From positions 1-20,058 of IMG/VR virus record IMGVR_UViG_3300008108_000553: a DNA stretch of 20,058 bases. One strand, 5' to 3'. Positions 8,109 through 14,854 of the stretch are shown here, one piece after another (position 1 is the stretch's first letter; each line of letters begins with the position of its first letter). This stretch comes from a virus. The notes beneath the pieces are model-generated. The model was not told the origin of the DNA and did not search any database. It saw nothing but the letters and a program-made list of their open reading frames with translations. A program made the translations under genes and the position numbers.

Positions 8109-8652
8109 CTAACGTGCAAAATGTTTCTTTATTCTTTTGTAATACCGAGTACACATTCCAGCCATCTGTATAATTGCCCATAGCAGCAACGCTACCAACA
8201 GAAAGCAAAGTATAGCCACATACGTTAGCAAGTTGCTGATAAAACTCCTCTGTGACGTAGTTGAATCCATGTCCGGGCCAGTTGCCTGTTTTGGGGTTTT
8301 CGCTGATAATGTATCCTCCGACTTTAACAAGGTTGTGCTTGTTTTTCCAACAGTTGTATATGGCCTTAATGTCATGCTTTCCGTTTGTGCCAACGTGTTC
8401 GCTCGTTCCGGCATCGACCAATAAATCAAACTGCTTCTCGAATTTGTGTAGCTTGGATAAGTCCAATGGGGTTGAGCCGTTCTCCCCTGATATGTCAATG
8501 GCTTCGTAGTCTTTGCCGGCATAGTATGAATCTTTGGTGTAAGGTGCAGGTAATGGTACTCTGTAATCGTTTTGCGCGCCTAAATCTACCACGGATTGAA
8601 CGTGTGGTAGGTACGGGTCTATTATGCGTGTTGTTTCGTGAGTGTAGCCCAT
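8074..8652 (-). CDS. SAM-dependent methyltransferase-like protein (class I fold)
   Basis: The 192-residue protein has an SAM-binding-like start: SVVDLGAQNDY (residues 20-30) resembles motif I although the glycine-rich loop is degenerate (GAQN rather than GxGxG). It is followed by YEAIDISGENGSTPLDLS, which looks like the acidic end of strand 2 and an adenine-binding loop, and by FDLLVDAGTSEHVG, a motif IV-like strand. VKVGGYIISENP fits the strand-5 region. The substrate cannot be told. It closes the glycan/methyl transfer cassette just upstream of the large terminase gene, overlapping it by 35 bases and the preceding small gene in a TAATG. Confidence 0.65.
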   Translation of the reverse strand: MGYTHETTRIIDPYLPHVQSVVDLGAQNDYRVPLPAPYTKDSYYAGKDYEAIDISGENGSTPLDLSKLHKFEKQFDLLVDAGTSEHVGTNGKHDIKAIYNCWKNKHNLVKVGGYIISENPKTGNWPGHGFNYVTEEFYQQLANVCGYTLLSVGSVAAMGNYTDGWNVYSVLQKNKETFCTLDEFKNCGIKTN

Positions 8653-8840
8653 TATGATTCTGTTTCTTTAGGTTTAGAGAATGTTTCATCAAATCTTTTT
8701 ACTGCATTATCTGCCCAACCATAAGCCCCATCTGATTTAACTGAATTTGGAGCAGCAACATAAGCTACATAAACATCGCACCACAATTTTTTACGGATGT
8801 TTTCGTGTTCTTCTGATTGTGTTATTTCTTTATGATTCAT
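8652..8840 (-). CDS. Small phage protein of unknown function
   Basis: This 62-residue acidic-to-neutral protein is not recognised by function. It has a helical, charged N-terminus, a DVYVAYVAAP segment near residues 22-31 and a C-terminal helix with WADNAVKRFDETF. The pattern looks like small proteins seen near head genes in many phages, but this is only an impression from memory. Its ATG follows the sugar transferase gene by three bases, and its TAA overlaps the ATG of the methyltransferase-like gene, so it is plainly part of the same operon. Confidence 0.6.
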   Translation of the reverse strand: MNHKEITQSEEHENIRKKLWCDVYVAYVAAPNSVKSDGAYGWADNAVKRFDETFSKPKETES

Positions 8841-8843
8841 AGT

Positions 8844-9566
8844 TTAATCTTTAACCCCCCAATTAATGAAATAAGGTAAAACAGGTAGATAATGCCTGTA
8901 TGCTAACCCGCCATACGGCTGCACCGGAATACCTGCCATGTTCATAAGCCCCGATAATAGCGCTTGGTCATGCCGGCTGCTTACATAGTGCGGATTCTTT
9001 GATTCGTTGTGGTGAAAGCAATTCTCTTTTGCACCTTGTATCCATTTCTCAAAGATAGGCATCGTTGCAGGGTGGTCGAAGTCAAACATAATACAACAAG
9101 CCATGATTTGATACATTTGTTTGATTTCTGTGTAGTCCTTCAACCCTAACCATGCGATTTGATGGTCAGGCATGTATTTGTGAAGTTCATGTCCTTCATT
9201 ATTCCAAGCCACTATCCCGTGCTTGGCTGCTAACGCCCAAAGCGGATCGGGATTTTGGTATACCCTGATAGTGGAATCGCACCAAATGATTTTCCGGTAT
9301 CCCAACTCCAACGCTTCGGCCACCATAAACGGTTTGAACTGATAGGGCATATTTTGGTGGTTCCATGACTTGCCCCACCGCTTTGATTCGGGCCAATCCC
9401 CAAGAATTATTTTGCGCTCAAGGTATTCATCCACATATCCATCCACACTGCGCAAGTGCGTGTCATAGTCAGGTGCCTTGCGGTCAATACTGCGAATAAG
9501 TCCTAACTGTGCTTCGTTGTAGTTTTCCCGACCTGTGGAGGAAAGGGATACTATTACCTTGCCCAT
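8844..9566 (-). CDS. GT-A-type sugar transferase-like protein
   Basis: The 240-residue protein begins GKVIVSLSSTGRENYNEAQLGLIRSI, a Rossmann-like first strand and helix as in nucleotide-diphospho-sugar transferases. It then has KPFMVAEALELGYRKIIWCDSTIRV at about residues 78-102, where the C-D-S-T segment takes the place of the DxD metal/nucleotide-sugar motif seen in GT8-like enzymes ('W-x-D-x-D'). An AYRHYLPVLPYF end follows. Catalysis is not proven because the second aspartate of DxD is missing. It overlaps the FkbM-like gene by 13 bases and belongs to the glycan-related cassette between the two terminase genes. Confidence 0.65.
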   Translation of the reverse strand: MGKVIVSLSSTGRENYNEAQLGLIRSIDRKAPDYDTHLRSVDGYVDEYLERKIILGDWPESKRWGKSWNHQNMPYQFKPFMVAEALELGYRKIIWCDSTIRVYQNPDPLWALAAKHGIVAWNNEGHELHKYMPDHQIAWLGLKDYTEIKQMYQIMACCIMFDFDHPATMPIFEKWIQGAKENCFHHNESKNPHYVSSRHDQALLSGLMNMAGIPVQPYGGLAYRHYLPVLPYFINWGVKD

Positions 9567-10153
9567 ATTACGTTCTCTAAATTGTTAAGTAATTTCTTTG
9601 TCAGACCTGCCTTGTTGCAGTAATCTTTGATTAGCTGAAATAAGTCAGGGTTAGAGTTATGCTCAATACAAACCATGTCAGTATATTTCAAATCAATCTG
9701 TTCTAATATCTCATAGTCCACCCCTTCGGCATCAATGCTGATAAAGTCAAAGAACTTCAACGGTGAATGTTTGAGTAGTGTTTTGTAAGTCCATACTTCG
9801 GTCATACGTTCTTTAAACTCCACCCCCGGCCACCGCTTTAACTCTGTTTTTTTAATGGTGGAAAGCAGCGAAACATCCCCAGCGTTAAGGTGGTTGCCCA
9901 TTTCGTGAAAGGTACAATGCCCATCTTCCGTACCAATAGCAACATTGAACTTTTGCACCCCGTTACTCGCTTTGATTCGGTTGAACGCTTCTTCGCTGGG
10001 TTCGATTAACACGCCCTTCCACTCTTGCAGTTGTAGAGCATACGTATTGGATAGGGTAATGCCATCGTTTGCCCCAATGTCAAGAAAGAACCCTTTGCGG
10101 TTACCGAAGTACTGCAGGATAATGTCTTGCTCGTTGTTTTGGGAGTATCTCAT
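9554..10153 (-). CDS. FkbM-family methyltransferase
   Basis: The 199-residue protein has clear FkbM-family features: an N-terminal helix with NNEQDIILQYF, SAM-binding motif I FFLDIGANDG (22-31), the strand-2 acidic end in GVLIEPSEEAF (48-57) and the late FISIDAEGVDYEIL motif (about 137-150), where FkbM proteins keep D-x-E-G. Such enzymes O-methylate sugars or similar hydroxyls and are often found among glycosyltransferases, which is the case here: two GT2-like genes upstream and a sugar transferase downstream. It starts with ATG overlapping the GT2 stop (ATGA). Confidence 0.85.
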   Translation of the reverse strand: MRYSQNNEQDIILQYFGNRKGFFLDIGANDGITLSNTYALQLQEWKGVLIEPSEEAFNRIKASNGVQKFNVAIGTEDGHCTFHEMGNHLNAGDVSLLSTIKKTELKRWPGVEFKERMTEVWTYKTLLKHSPLKFFDFISIDAEGVDYEILEQIDLKYTDMVCIEHNSNPDLFQLIKDYCNKAGLTKKLLNNLENVIWAR

Positions 10154-10692
10154 TTGTTTGTACGGAATTGATAATGATAAAGTTCCTTGTCTATCTTGAC
10201 TTCGGTCTGTAATAACTTGCTATTGTGTATCGCAGTGGCCCAAAGGTAATCCTCCCCCACCGTTATATCCTGGAACTTGAACTGTATGGCTATTTCTCTC
10301 CTTATAGGTACGATGTGATTCGGGTAGCGGTAATACGCCCCGTTCTTCGCTTCATAGGGGTAATCCTTGCTTATAAACCACTTCCGCTCATCCTTGCCGT
10401 TGGTGGTCATTGTGCCGTTGAATACGATTACATCTGGGTCTTGCTCTGCTGCTTTAAGTATGTCGCTGACATAGGTATCAGCAATGGCATCATCATCATC
10501 TACAAATACAACGTACTTGCCTGTACTGCGTTGCAGCAGTATGTTACGTTTGCGTCCCGTTGTCATTTGCCTATCATCCGATTCTACCAGTATCTCTACA
10601 TCATCCCTGCGCTGCGGTGCAAGTGATTGCAGCAGTTGTGATAGGTAACCTTCACGGCCACGGAGTGTGCAAATTAGGATGGAGAGGGTCAT
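10150..10692 (-). CDS. Glycosyltransferase, family 2 (GT-A fold)
   Basis: The 180-residue protein opens with LSILICTLRGREGYLSQLLQSL, a classic GT2 N-terminus (strand 1 plus helix). It has DVEILVESDDR near residues 31-41 and the nucleotide-sugar/metal motif VVFVDDDDAI with Asp65-Asp68, the DXD of the family. A VGEDYLWATAI stretch near residue 144 corresponds to the acceptor-side 'E-D' catalytic motif. It is shorter than many GT2 enzymes (about 230-300) but keeps all core motifs. It is the second sugar transferase of the cassette and overlaps the FkbM gene by an ATGA. Confidence 0.87.
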   Translation of the reverse strand: MTLSILICTLRGREGYLSQLLQSLAPQRRDDVEILVESDDRQMTTGRKRNILLQRSTGKYVVFVDDDDAIADTYVSDILKAAEQDPDVIVFNGTMTTNGKDERKWFISKDYPYEAKNGAYYRYPNHIVPIRREIAIQFKFQDITVGEDYLWATAIHNSKLLQTEVKIDKELYHYQFRTNK

Positions 10693-10746
10693 AGCTTTTT
10701 ATCATTTCGTTGATGTCAACAATATGGTTTTTTTGTTATACGTTGT

Positions 10747-10920
10747 TTATGGAAGATATTTGATACACAAATAAATTAAGCCAACAACAGTACCTAATAC
10801 AGAGAAAAGTGTACCCAAAAAAGCACCTGGAGCATAAATATCTTCATGTCTTTGTTTTACCCAAAATTGATACATTGAAATTAAACAATACACAATAGCT
10901 AAAAATAATAATGTTTTCAT
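10747..10920 (-). CDS. Small two-helix membrane protein (57 aa)
   Basis: The ATG at 10918-10920 overlaps the stop of the glycosyltransferase upstream (ATGA). The frame is open for 57 codons to TAA at 10747-10749. The product starts MKTLLFLAIVYCLISMYQFW, a hydrophobic segment, then a short charged loop (KQRHEDIYAPG, about 22-32), then a second hydrophobic segment to the basic end IKYLP. Two transmembrane helices in a hairpin are therefore likely. The gene is AT-richer than its neighbours and lies between two glycosyltransferase genes, so it could anchor or assist them. A small holin is a weaker alternative, as no lysin gene is nearby. It has no recognised family. Confidence 0.6.
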   Translation of the reverse strand: MKTLLFLAIVYCLISMYQFWVKQRHEDIYAPGAFLGTLFSVLGTVVGLIYLCIKYLP

Positions 10921-11678
10921 GCGTTATGTTTTGGAAATCCTTGCTTACTCCTCCTGATATAGGTTATTTCATCAGCCCGGAACGTGGATTGCGTTTTCTC
11001 CAACAAGGCATCCGGCTTTTCCCCGGTCCATGCAGGGTGTACATGGTCGAATATTTGGCGGTTGATGTACTTATGGCATCCCCTCAATTTAGCCACATCC
11101 ATTGCCTCGTTATCACACCAAAGGTTCTCGTATTGTGGGTGGTAGATGTACCCATCACGGTCATAGTAGGTCCTGCCCATTATACTCATAGTCGGTAGCA
11201 GGTGGTTCACCCTACCATCAGGGAAGTGAATAAACTGATCTAGATTGCCGCCAAATGCGTTAATGATAGCAATATCATATCCGGGGGCAATGAAGCGCAT
11301 ATCATCGCTCATATTGACAACAATATCACCTTTCCAATCTACCATCCCCCGGTTGATTGCATGAATCTTGTTCTTGCTCGTACCGGAACAAACGTATATC
11401 CGTTTGTCCTGCAGCACGTCCATCAGTTGCGGTGAATCTAGTGTAGCCCGATCATCATCATCAATGACGAGGCCAATTGTCCAGTCCGATTTGTGTGAAA
11501 ATGCTTTAATTGTGGCTATTGCAGCAGCCATCTTATGTGGCCGGCTGCGTGTGGCAAAGTTGTAATGAATTTGCAAGGGTTTGGCTTTGATTTCACAAAA
11601 GTAACAAAATGTTTTGGAGAAATCCATTTTTAACCTACAACATAGTTTTTCACAGATTGTGCATTGCTTTTCATTCAT
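10917..11678 (-). CDS. GT2-like glycosyltransferase with cysteine-rich N-terminal extension
   Basis: The 253-residue protein has a GT-A core: FATRSRP at residues 41-47 opens strand 1, VIDDDDRATL (71-80) follows, then KIHAINRGM (105-112), and the likely metal/sugar motif VVNMSDDMRFIAPGYD (120-135). Before the core lies an extension with CTIC (7-10) and CYFC (25-28), which resembles a zinc-ribbon spacing. M18 (start 11627) is an alternative start that would drop the first pair. The start at 11678 leaves only 33 bases to the previous gene, which fits the compact layout. It is the first gene of the cassette that separates the two terminase genes, and its stop overlaps the start of a small membrane protein. 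Confidence 0.78.
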   Translation of the reverse strand: MNEKQCTICEKLCCRLKMDFSKTFCYFCEIKAKPLQIHYNFATRSRPHKMAAAIATIKAFSHKSDWTIGLVIDDDDRATLDSPQLMDVLQDKRIYVCSGTSKNKIHAINRGMVDWKGDIVVNMSDDMRFIAPGYDIAIINAFGGNLDQFIHFPDGRVNHLLPTMSIMGRTYYDRDGYIYHPQYENLWCDNEAMDVAKLRGCHKYINRQIFDHVHPAWTGEKPDALLEKTQSTFRADEITYIRRSKQGFPKHNA

Positions 11679-11711
11679 TGGGTTAAGTTGTGTCGGTTAA
11701 TGTCCGAAATA

Positions 11712-11981
11712 TCATTCGATCGGTTTACATTCCGGGTCCGGGATGATTTGAATGATAACGCTTGGCATCGGGTTCTCCGGGTCATTGCTCACCTGCATCG
11801 GTATCAGTTTGGAAGCAAGGCGGTAAAATTCGGTTGGGTTGGATTGGCCCCATTCCAGCATATTAACACCTGGTTTAAGTTGCATTTCACGGAAAGCATC
11901 GTTAATAACCTCACGAACCGATTTAGTGAAAATGTTAACTGCCCCCTTTACTCTGCCCCCTGTCTTTTTTCCTTTAGCCAT
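11712..11981 (-). CDS. Probable terminase small subunit-like DNA-binding protein
   Basis: The 89-residue protein starts with a basic, glycine-rich stretch, AKGKKTGGRVKGAVN, followed by a helix with TKSVREVINDAF and a NPTEFYRLASKLIP segment (about 49-62). This 'GRxKGxxN ... VRexxxxAFe ... P-x-E-F-Y-x-L-x-x-K-L-x-P' pattern is common in small proteins encoded just before large terminase genes, and the small subunit binds packaging sites on DNA. It has no diagnostic helix-turn-helix I can point to, so the name is tentative. It sits 10 bases after the VRR-NUC gene, and the next terminase gene is 3.6 kb away behind a glycan cassette. Confidence 0.5.
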   Translation of the reverse strand: MAKGKKTGGRVKGAVNIFTKSVREVINDAFREMQLKPGVNMLEWGQSNPTEFYRLASKLIPMQVSNDPENPMPSVIIQIIPDPECKPIE

Positions 11982-11991
11982 CTAAACCCCT

Positions 11992-12360
11992 CTATTTTAG
12001 AACAAAGTTAGCGACAATTATTTTATCCATTATTTCTATCACCTCTTTAGGGGAGTAGGCAATATGGTACAAGTTACCCCACAATTCCTGTATTTGCTTT
12101 TGAGCAGGTGATTGGCTGCCATTAGGCATTTTTAGTTCCAATGCGAATAGTGGCTTTACACAAATAAGATCAGGGCATCCTGGTAATACTCCCATAGCTT
12201 TCAATTTCATTCCTTCCCGTTTATCTCTACTCCCCCCATTTGGCACATGGAATATAAATTTTCTTAATATGGGATAGTTATGATTGATATACCGGTACAC
12301 CAATGCCTGAAACTGATCCTCGTTTCGGTACTCATATGTTAAAAATTCTTGCTTTGTCAT
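11992..12360 (-). CDS. VRR-NUC domain nuclease
   Basis: The 122-residue protein is a stand-alone VRR-NUC (PD-(D/E)XK-like) nuclease. It shows the full motif series: FHVPNGGSRDKREGMKLKAMGV (core glycine/arginine stretch, residues ~37-58), PGCPDLICV with the catalytic aspartate, FALELKMPNG with the E-x-K pair, and SQSPAQKQIQ with the late glutamine. The longer open frame begins with TTG two codons upstream, but ATG at 12358-12360 is the better start. Such nucleases commonly accompany phage SF2 helicases; both are here, on either side of the primase. The repeat-rich block 12,367-12,685 lies immediately upstream. Confidence 0.88.
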   Translation of the reverse strand: MTKQEFLTYEYRNEDQFQALVYRYINHNYPILRKFIFHVPNGGSRDKREGMKLKAMGVLPGCPDLICVKPLFALELKMPNGSQSPAQKQIQELWGNLYHIAYSPKEVIEIMDKIIVANFVLK

Positions 12361-12397
12361 ACCCAAAATTACCCAAAAACGTTAAATAACTGCATTT

Positions 12398-12685
12398 ATC
12401 CTTTACTGTAAAGGTTATTTTCAATTATCCTTTACATCCGAAACCCTTACTGCTATTGACTTTGAGCAAAGTGTAAAGGATGTAAAGGAAAAAAACGCAT
12501 TTTTTCTATAGGAATACAATAATAATATGTGTGTGTGTGTGCATAGTGTGTGTATATTATTCTATTAACTTTATAAGAAATTATCCTTTACATCCTTTAC
12601 AAACTTATAAGATTCAATGCTGGTAAGGGTTTTAAGTGTAAAGGATAATTTTTTTTATCCTTTACAATCCTTTACATCCTTTACA
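12398..12685. repeat. Iteron-like CCTTTACA / TGTAAAGG repeat block
   Basis: About ten copies of the octamer CCTTTACA or its complement occur in this gap, which lies between the nuclease and primase genes: at 12407, 12429, 12472, 12481, 12585, 12594, 12637, 12659, 12669 and 12678, plus a 7-bp half-site at 12400 that pairs with the copy at 12407. Tandem copies are spaced 9 or 10 bp. Two larger inverted structures are built from them: an 18-bp pair (12472-12489 with 12584-12601) and a 12-bp stem with a six-base loop (12637-12666). The last copies abut the primase stop codon. This is the only gap above 300 bp in the window and holds no gene. Confidence 0.85.
12472..12601. other. Candidate replication origin core: 18-bp inverted repeat around an AT/TG-rich spacer
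   Basis: Two perfect 18-bp inverted arms (12472-12489, 12584-12601) made of tandem octamers enclose 94 bp. The spacer is AT-rich and carries (TG)7 at 12528-12541 inside a 21-base purine/pyrimidine alternation (12525-12545), which could unwind easily. Iterons plus an unwinding segment next to the primase/helicase gene are typical of origins. A regulator-binding region is the alternative. Confidence 0.45.
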
Positions 12686-14854
12686 TTAAAATGGTGCCGG
12701 CTCTAAAAATTCGGTAAAAATGGCCTCGTTTTTCTCCACTTCATAGACCTGCATCACCTTATTGTTAACTCTTTTTAACAAACATTTAAATCCTATACGT
12801 TTTAGTTCCATGCCTAATTTCCTCAATGATAGGTTTTTCAGGCCGCTTTGAATCTCCAGGTGAACCTTTATTTCTGTTGCGGTCATAAACATTCCCCCGT
12901 TATTAAGTGGCAGTCCGAAATATTTATTCACAAGTTCATATTCCATTGAAAAGTCCTGAAACTTGTCTGCCTTGTTGTTGAGTTGGATAATATCTTCAGC
13001 AGATAATTGCCACTCAAAACCTTGATTATAAAGGTTGTAGGCATCCATGAATAGCTTGTCTTTGCATATTGAGTTGTATCTATTAAAGTCAATGCTTTTG
13101 ATTTCAATCGGTATAAATCGCCTGTTACCGGTTGGGTCATTAAGTATTGCTTTAGAATTAGTAGTTCCGCAAAGAACTGCTAATCTGTTTAGGTCAACAT
13201 TTGTCCTCCCGTATGGCTCCCGGAGTGAAAATGTCTGCTTACTGGTTAGTCCTTTTATGTGATCTGCTTCTTTTTTGTTCTTGCCGGCCATTTCATCATC
13301 CAGGATGATTAGCTTTTGGGTCATTAGTATTTCATCATCCTTGCCGGCATCTAACTTGCTTTCACCGTAGTAACTTTTTAGGCCCTTTGGCATCATTCTG
13401 CGAAATGCTTCAGTTTTACCGGTTCCTTGCCTTTCTGATACATAAATTAGGACCAATGGAGAGTGTACCCCAAATGCGCTGCTAATGACAGATACGAGCC
13501 ATTTTTTGCCAAAATAATGCAAATCATCATCGGTTTGAAAGCAACTAAAGAATTCATCTATTGTACCGGCACATGGTAAATCTTTATGATCTTCAAACCA
13601 GGTTAAAATAGGATTGTACGATTCTGTGTTATTGCTTGTCAACACCCGGTAGAACATATCGAAGGTTAAATCATCAAATATGACCTTTGCATCAAGGAAA
13701 AGAGTGTTAATAACTTTATCGTCTAAATCTTTCCCATCCAGCTCAATTCTGCGTGAAATAGTGTTAAATCTTAAACTGTATGTATGTTTTAAGTACGAGC
13801 GGATATTTTCAACTAATGATGTAGTATTGGAAAAATCAGCATTTGACTGAAAGGCCTGTTTGACAATTTGCTCTGCCTCTTGCTTTTTTATGCCTTCGAA
13901 CTTTTCTAAATTCTCCGCTATCTGATTGACTGATAACCCTGCCTTTTTTTGCGATGATGTAACTGCTGCAATGCGTTTTGTTTTTTCGCTGAATACGTTG
14001 ATTCCGGCTTGTTTAGCAAAGTAGTAAATAGTTGCTATGGTTATTTTACCGGTGCTTTGTGGTTGCCGTAAGCAATGGGTGAATTGTCTATCACACATTG
14101 ACCTTTCGTACTTGTTACTGCATGATGAAAGCTGGTGGAAGTACTCCCTACCTGCCTCCCCGAAATGGTCAGCAAGTCCGAAACCGATAGCCAGCCAATC
14201 GCGATAATCTTCAACGCATGATACGTTAGCATCAACCATTTTTTTAACTACCTCATCGAATTCGCTTTTTACAAATATGGTGCTTTGTATTTTGCGTTTT
14301 TTCTCCTTTGGCAGATACTTTTTAAATGTCGCTGCGTTAGTGTTAAGGTATGCTTCTGGATCGTATGAAATGAAACGGGGTCTGCAAATGTCCTTACCAC
14401 TTGGGTCAATAACTATTTGGTATTTTTTTATCAGGTAATCCGCAATGGAGTTAAAAGCATCTAAATGCCTTTCGCCATCTATTTTAAATATTACACATAA
14501 TCCGGTACCACTTATTGACATAAAACAAGCATAGACATAAGGGTCAGTAGAAAGCAATGCCTTTATCCCATTAAGTTCATTGCTAATGTTATCAATGTCA
14601 ATTCCTATAAATCCGCTATGATTAGTTATGCTTTTTGCGTTCCTTTCGGCTGAAAAGTAACCAGAAATAGTAACATAAGGTACCTGTAGTTTTGCTTTTT
14701 TGCGTTCTTCGTAATCCTTTAATATTCGGATAGGGTTAACATAGTCCTCCCATTTGCCGAAGCGAATATCATTGATAAATCTTTCAAGATCAATGGTTTC
14801 TTTTGATGTTGTTTGCCGGATGTTATTGTAGATGCTTATTACAGAGGTTCCCAT
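12686..14854 (-). CDS. Bifunctional primase-helicase: BT4734/VirE-N, PriCT-like and VirE ATPase domains
   Basis: The 722-residue protein looks like a phage primase-helicase. Residues ~60-180 carry a BT4734/VirE N-terminal-type primase-polymerase-like domain, with GFIGIDIDNI (81-90), SGTGL (115-119) and KDICRPRFISYDP (154-166). Residues ~200-285 resemble a PriCT-2 primase C-terminal domain, with YRDWLAIGFGLADHFGE and a FTHCLRQP segment. The C-terminal VirE-type ATPase (about 410-620) has Walker A SERQGTGKT (473-481), Walker B KLIILDDE (514-521), a sensor-like LCGTTN (561-566) and the TGNRRF arginine motif (575-580). It would prime and unwind the replication fork. It overlaps the helicase gene by 16 bases; the iteron block is directly downstream. 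Confidence 0.88.
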   Translation of the reverse strand: MGTSVISIYNNIRQTTSKETIDLERFINDIRFGKWEDYVNPIRILKDYEERKKAKLQVPYVTISGYFSAERNAKSITNHSGFIGIDIDNISNELNGIKALLSTDPYVYACFMSISGTGLCVIFKIDGERHLDAFNSIADYLIKKYQIVIDPSGKDICRPRFISYDPEAYLNTNAATFKKYLPKEKKRKIQSTIFVKSEFDEVVKKMVDANVSCVEDYRDWLAIGFGLADHFGEAGREYFHQLSSCSNKYERSMCDRQFTHCLRQPQSTGKITIATIYYFAKQAGINVFSEKTKRIAAVTSSQKKAGLSVNQIAENLEKFEGIKKQEAEQIVKQAFQSNADFSNTTSLVENIRSYLKHTYSLRFNTISRRIELDGKDLDDKVINTLFLDAKVIFDDLTFDMFYRVLTSNNTESYNPILTWFEDHKDLPCAGTIDEFFSCFQTDDDLHYFGKKWLVSVISSAFGVHSPLVLIYVSERQGTGKTEAFRRMMPKGLKSYYGESKLDAGKDDEILMTQKLIILDDEMAGKNKKEADHIKGLTSKQTFSLREPYGRTNVDLNRLAVLCGTTNSKAILNDPTGNRRFIPIEIKSIDFNRYNSICKDKLFMDAYNLYNQGFEWQLSAEDIIQLNNKADKFQDFSMEYELVNKYFGLPLNNGGMFMTATEIKVHLEIQSGLKNLSLRKLGMELKRIGFKCLLKRVNNKVMQVYEVEKNEAIFTEFLEPAPF

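Noticed and set aside
8109-8522. A 137-codon minus-strand frame inside the methyltransferase-like gene
   Set aside because: It is in another frame of a gene with motif-like content and proper operon junctions; its composition is that of a shifted frame.
12361-12366. VRR-NUC protein starting at TTG 12366
   Set aside because: An ATG two codons later gives a normal start and loses no conserved residues.
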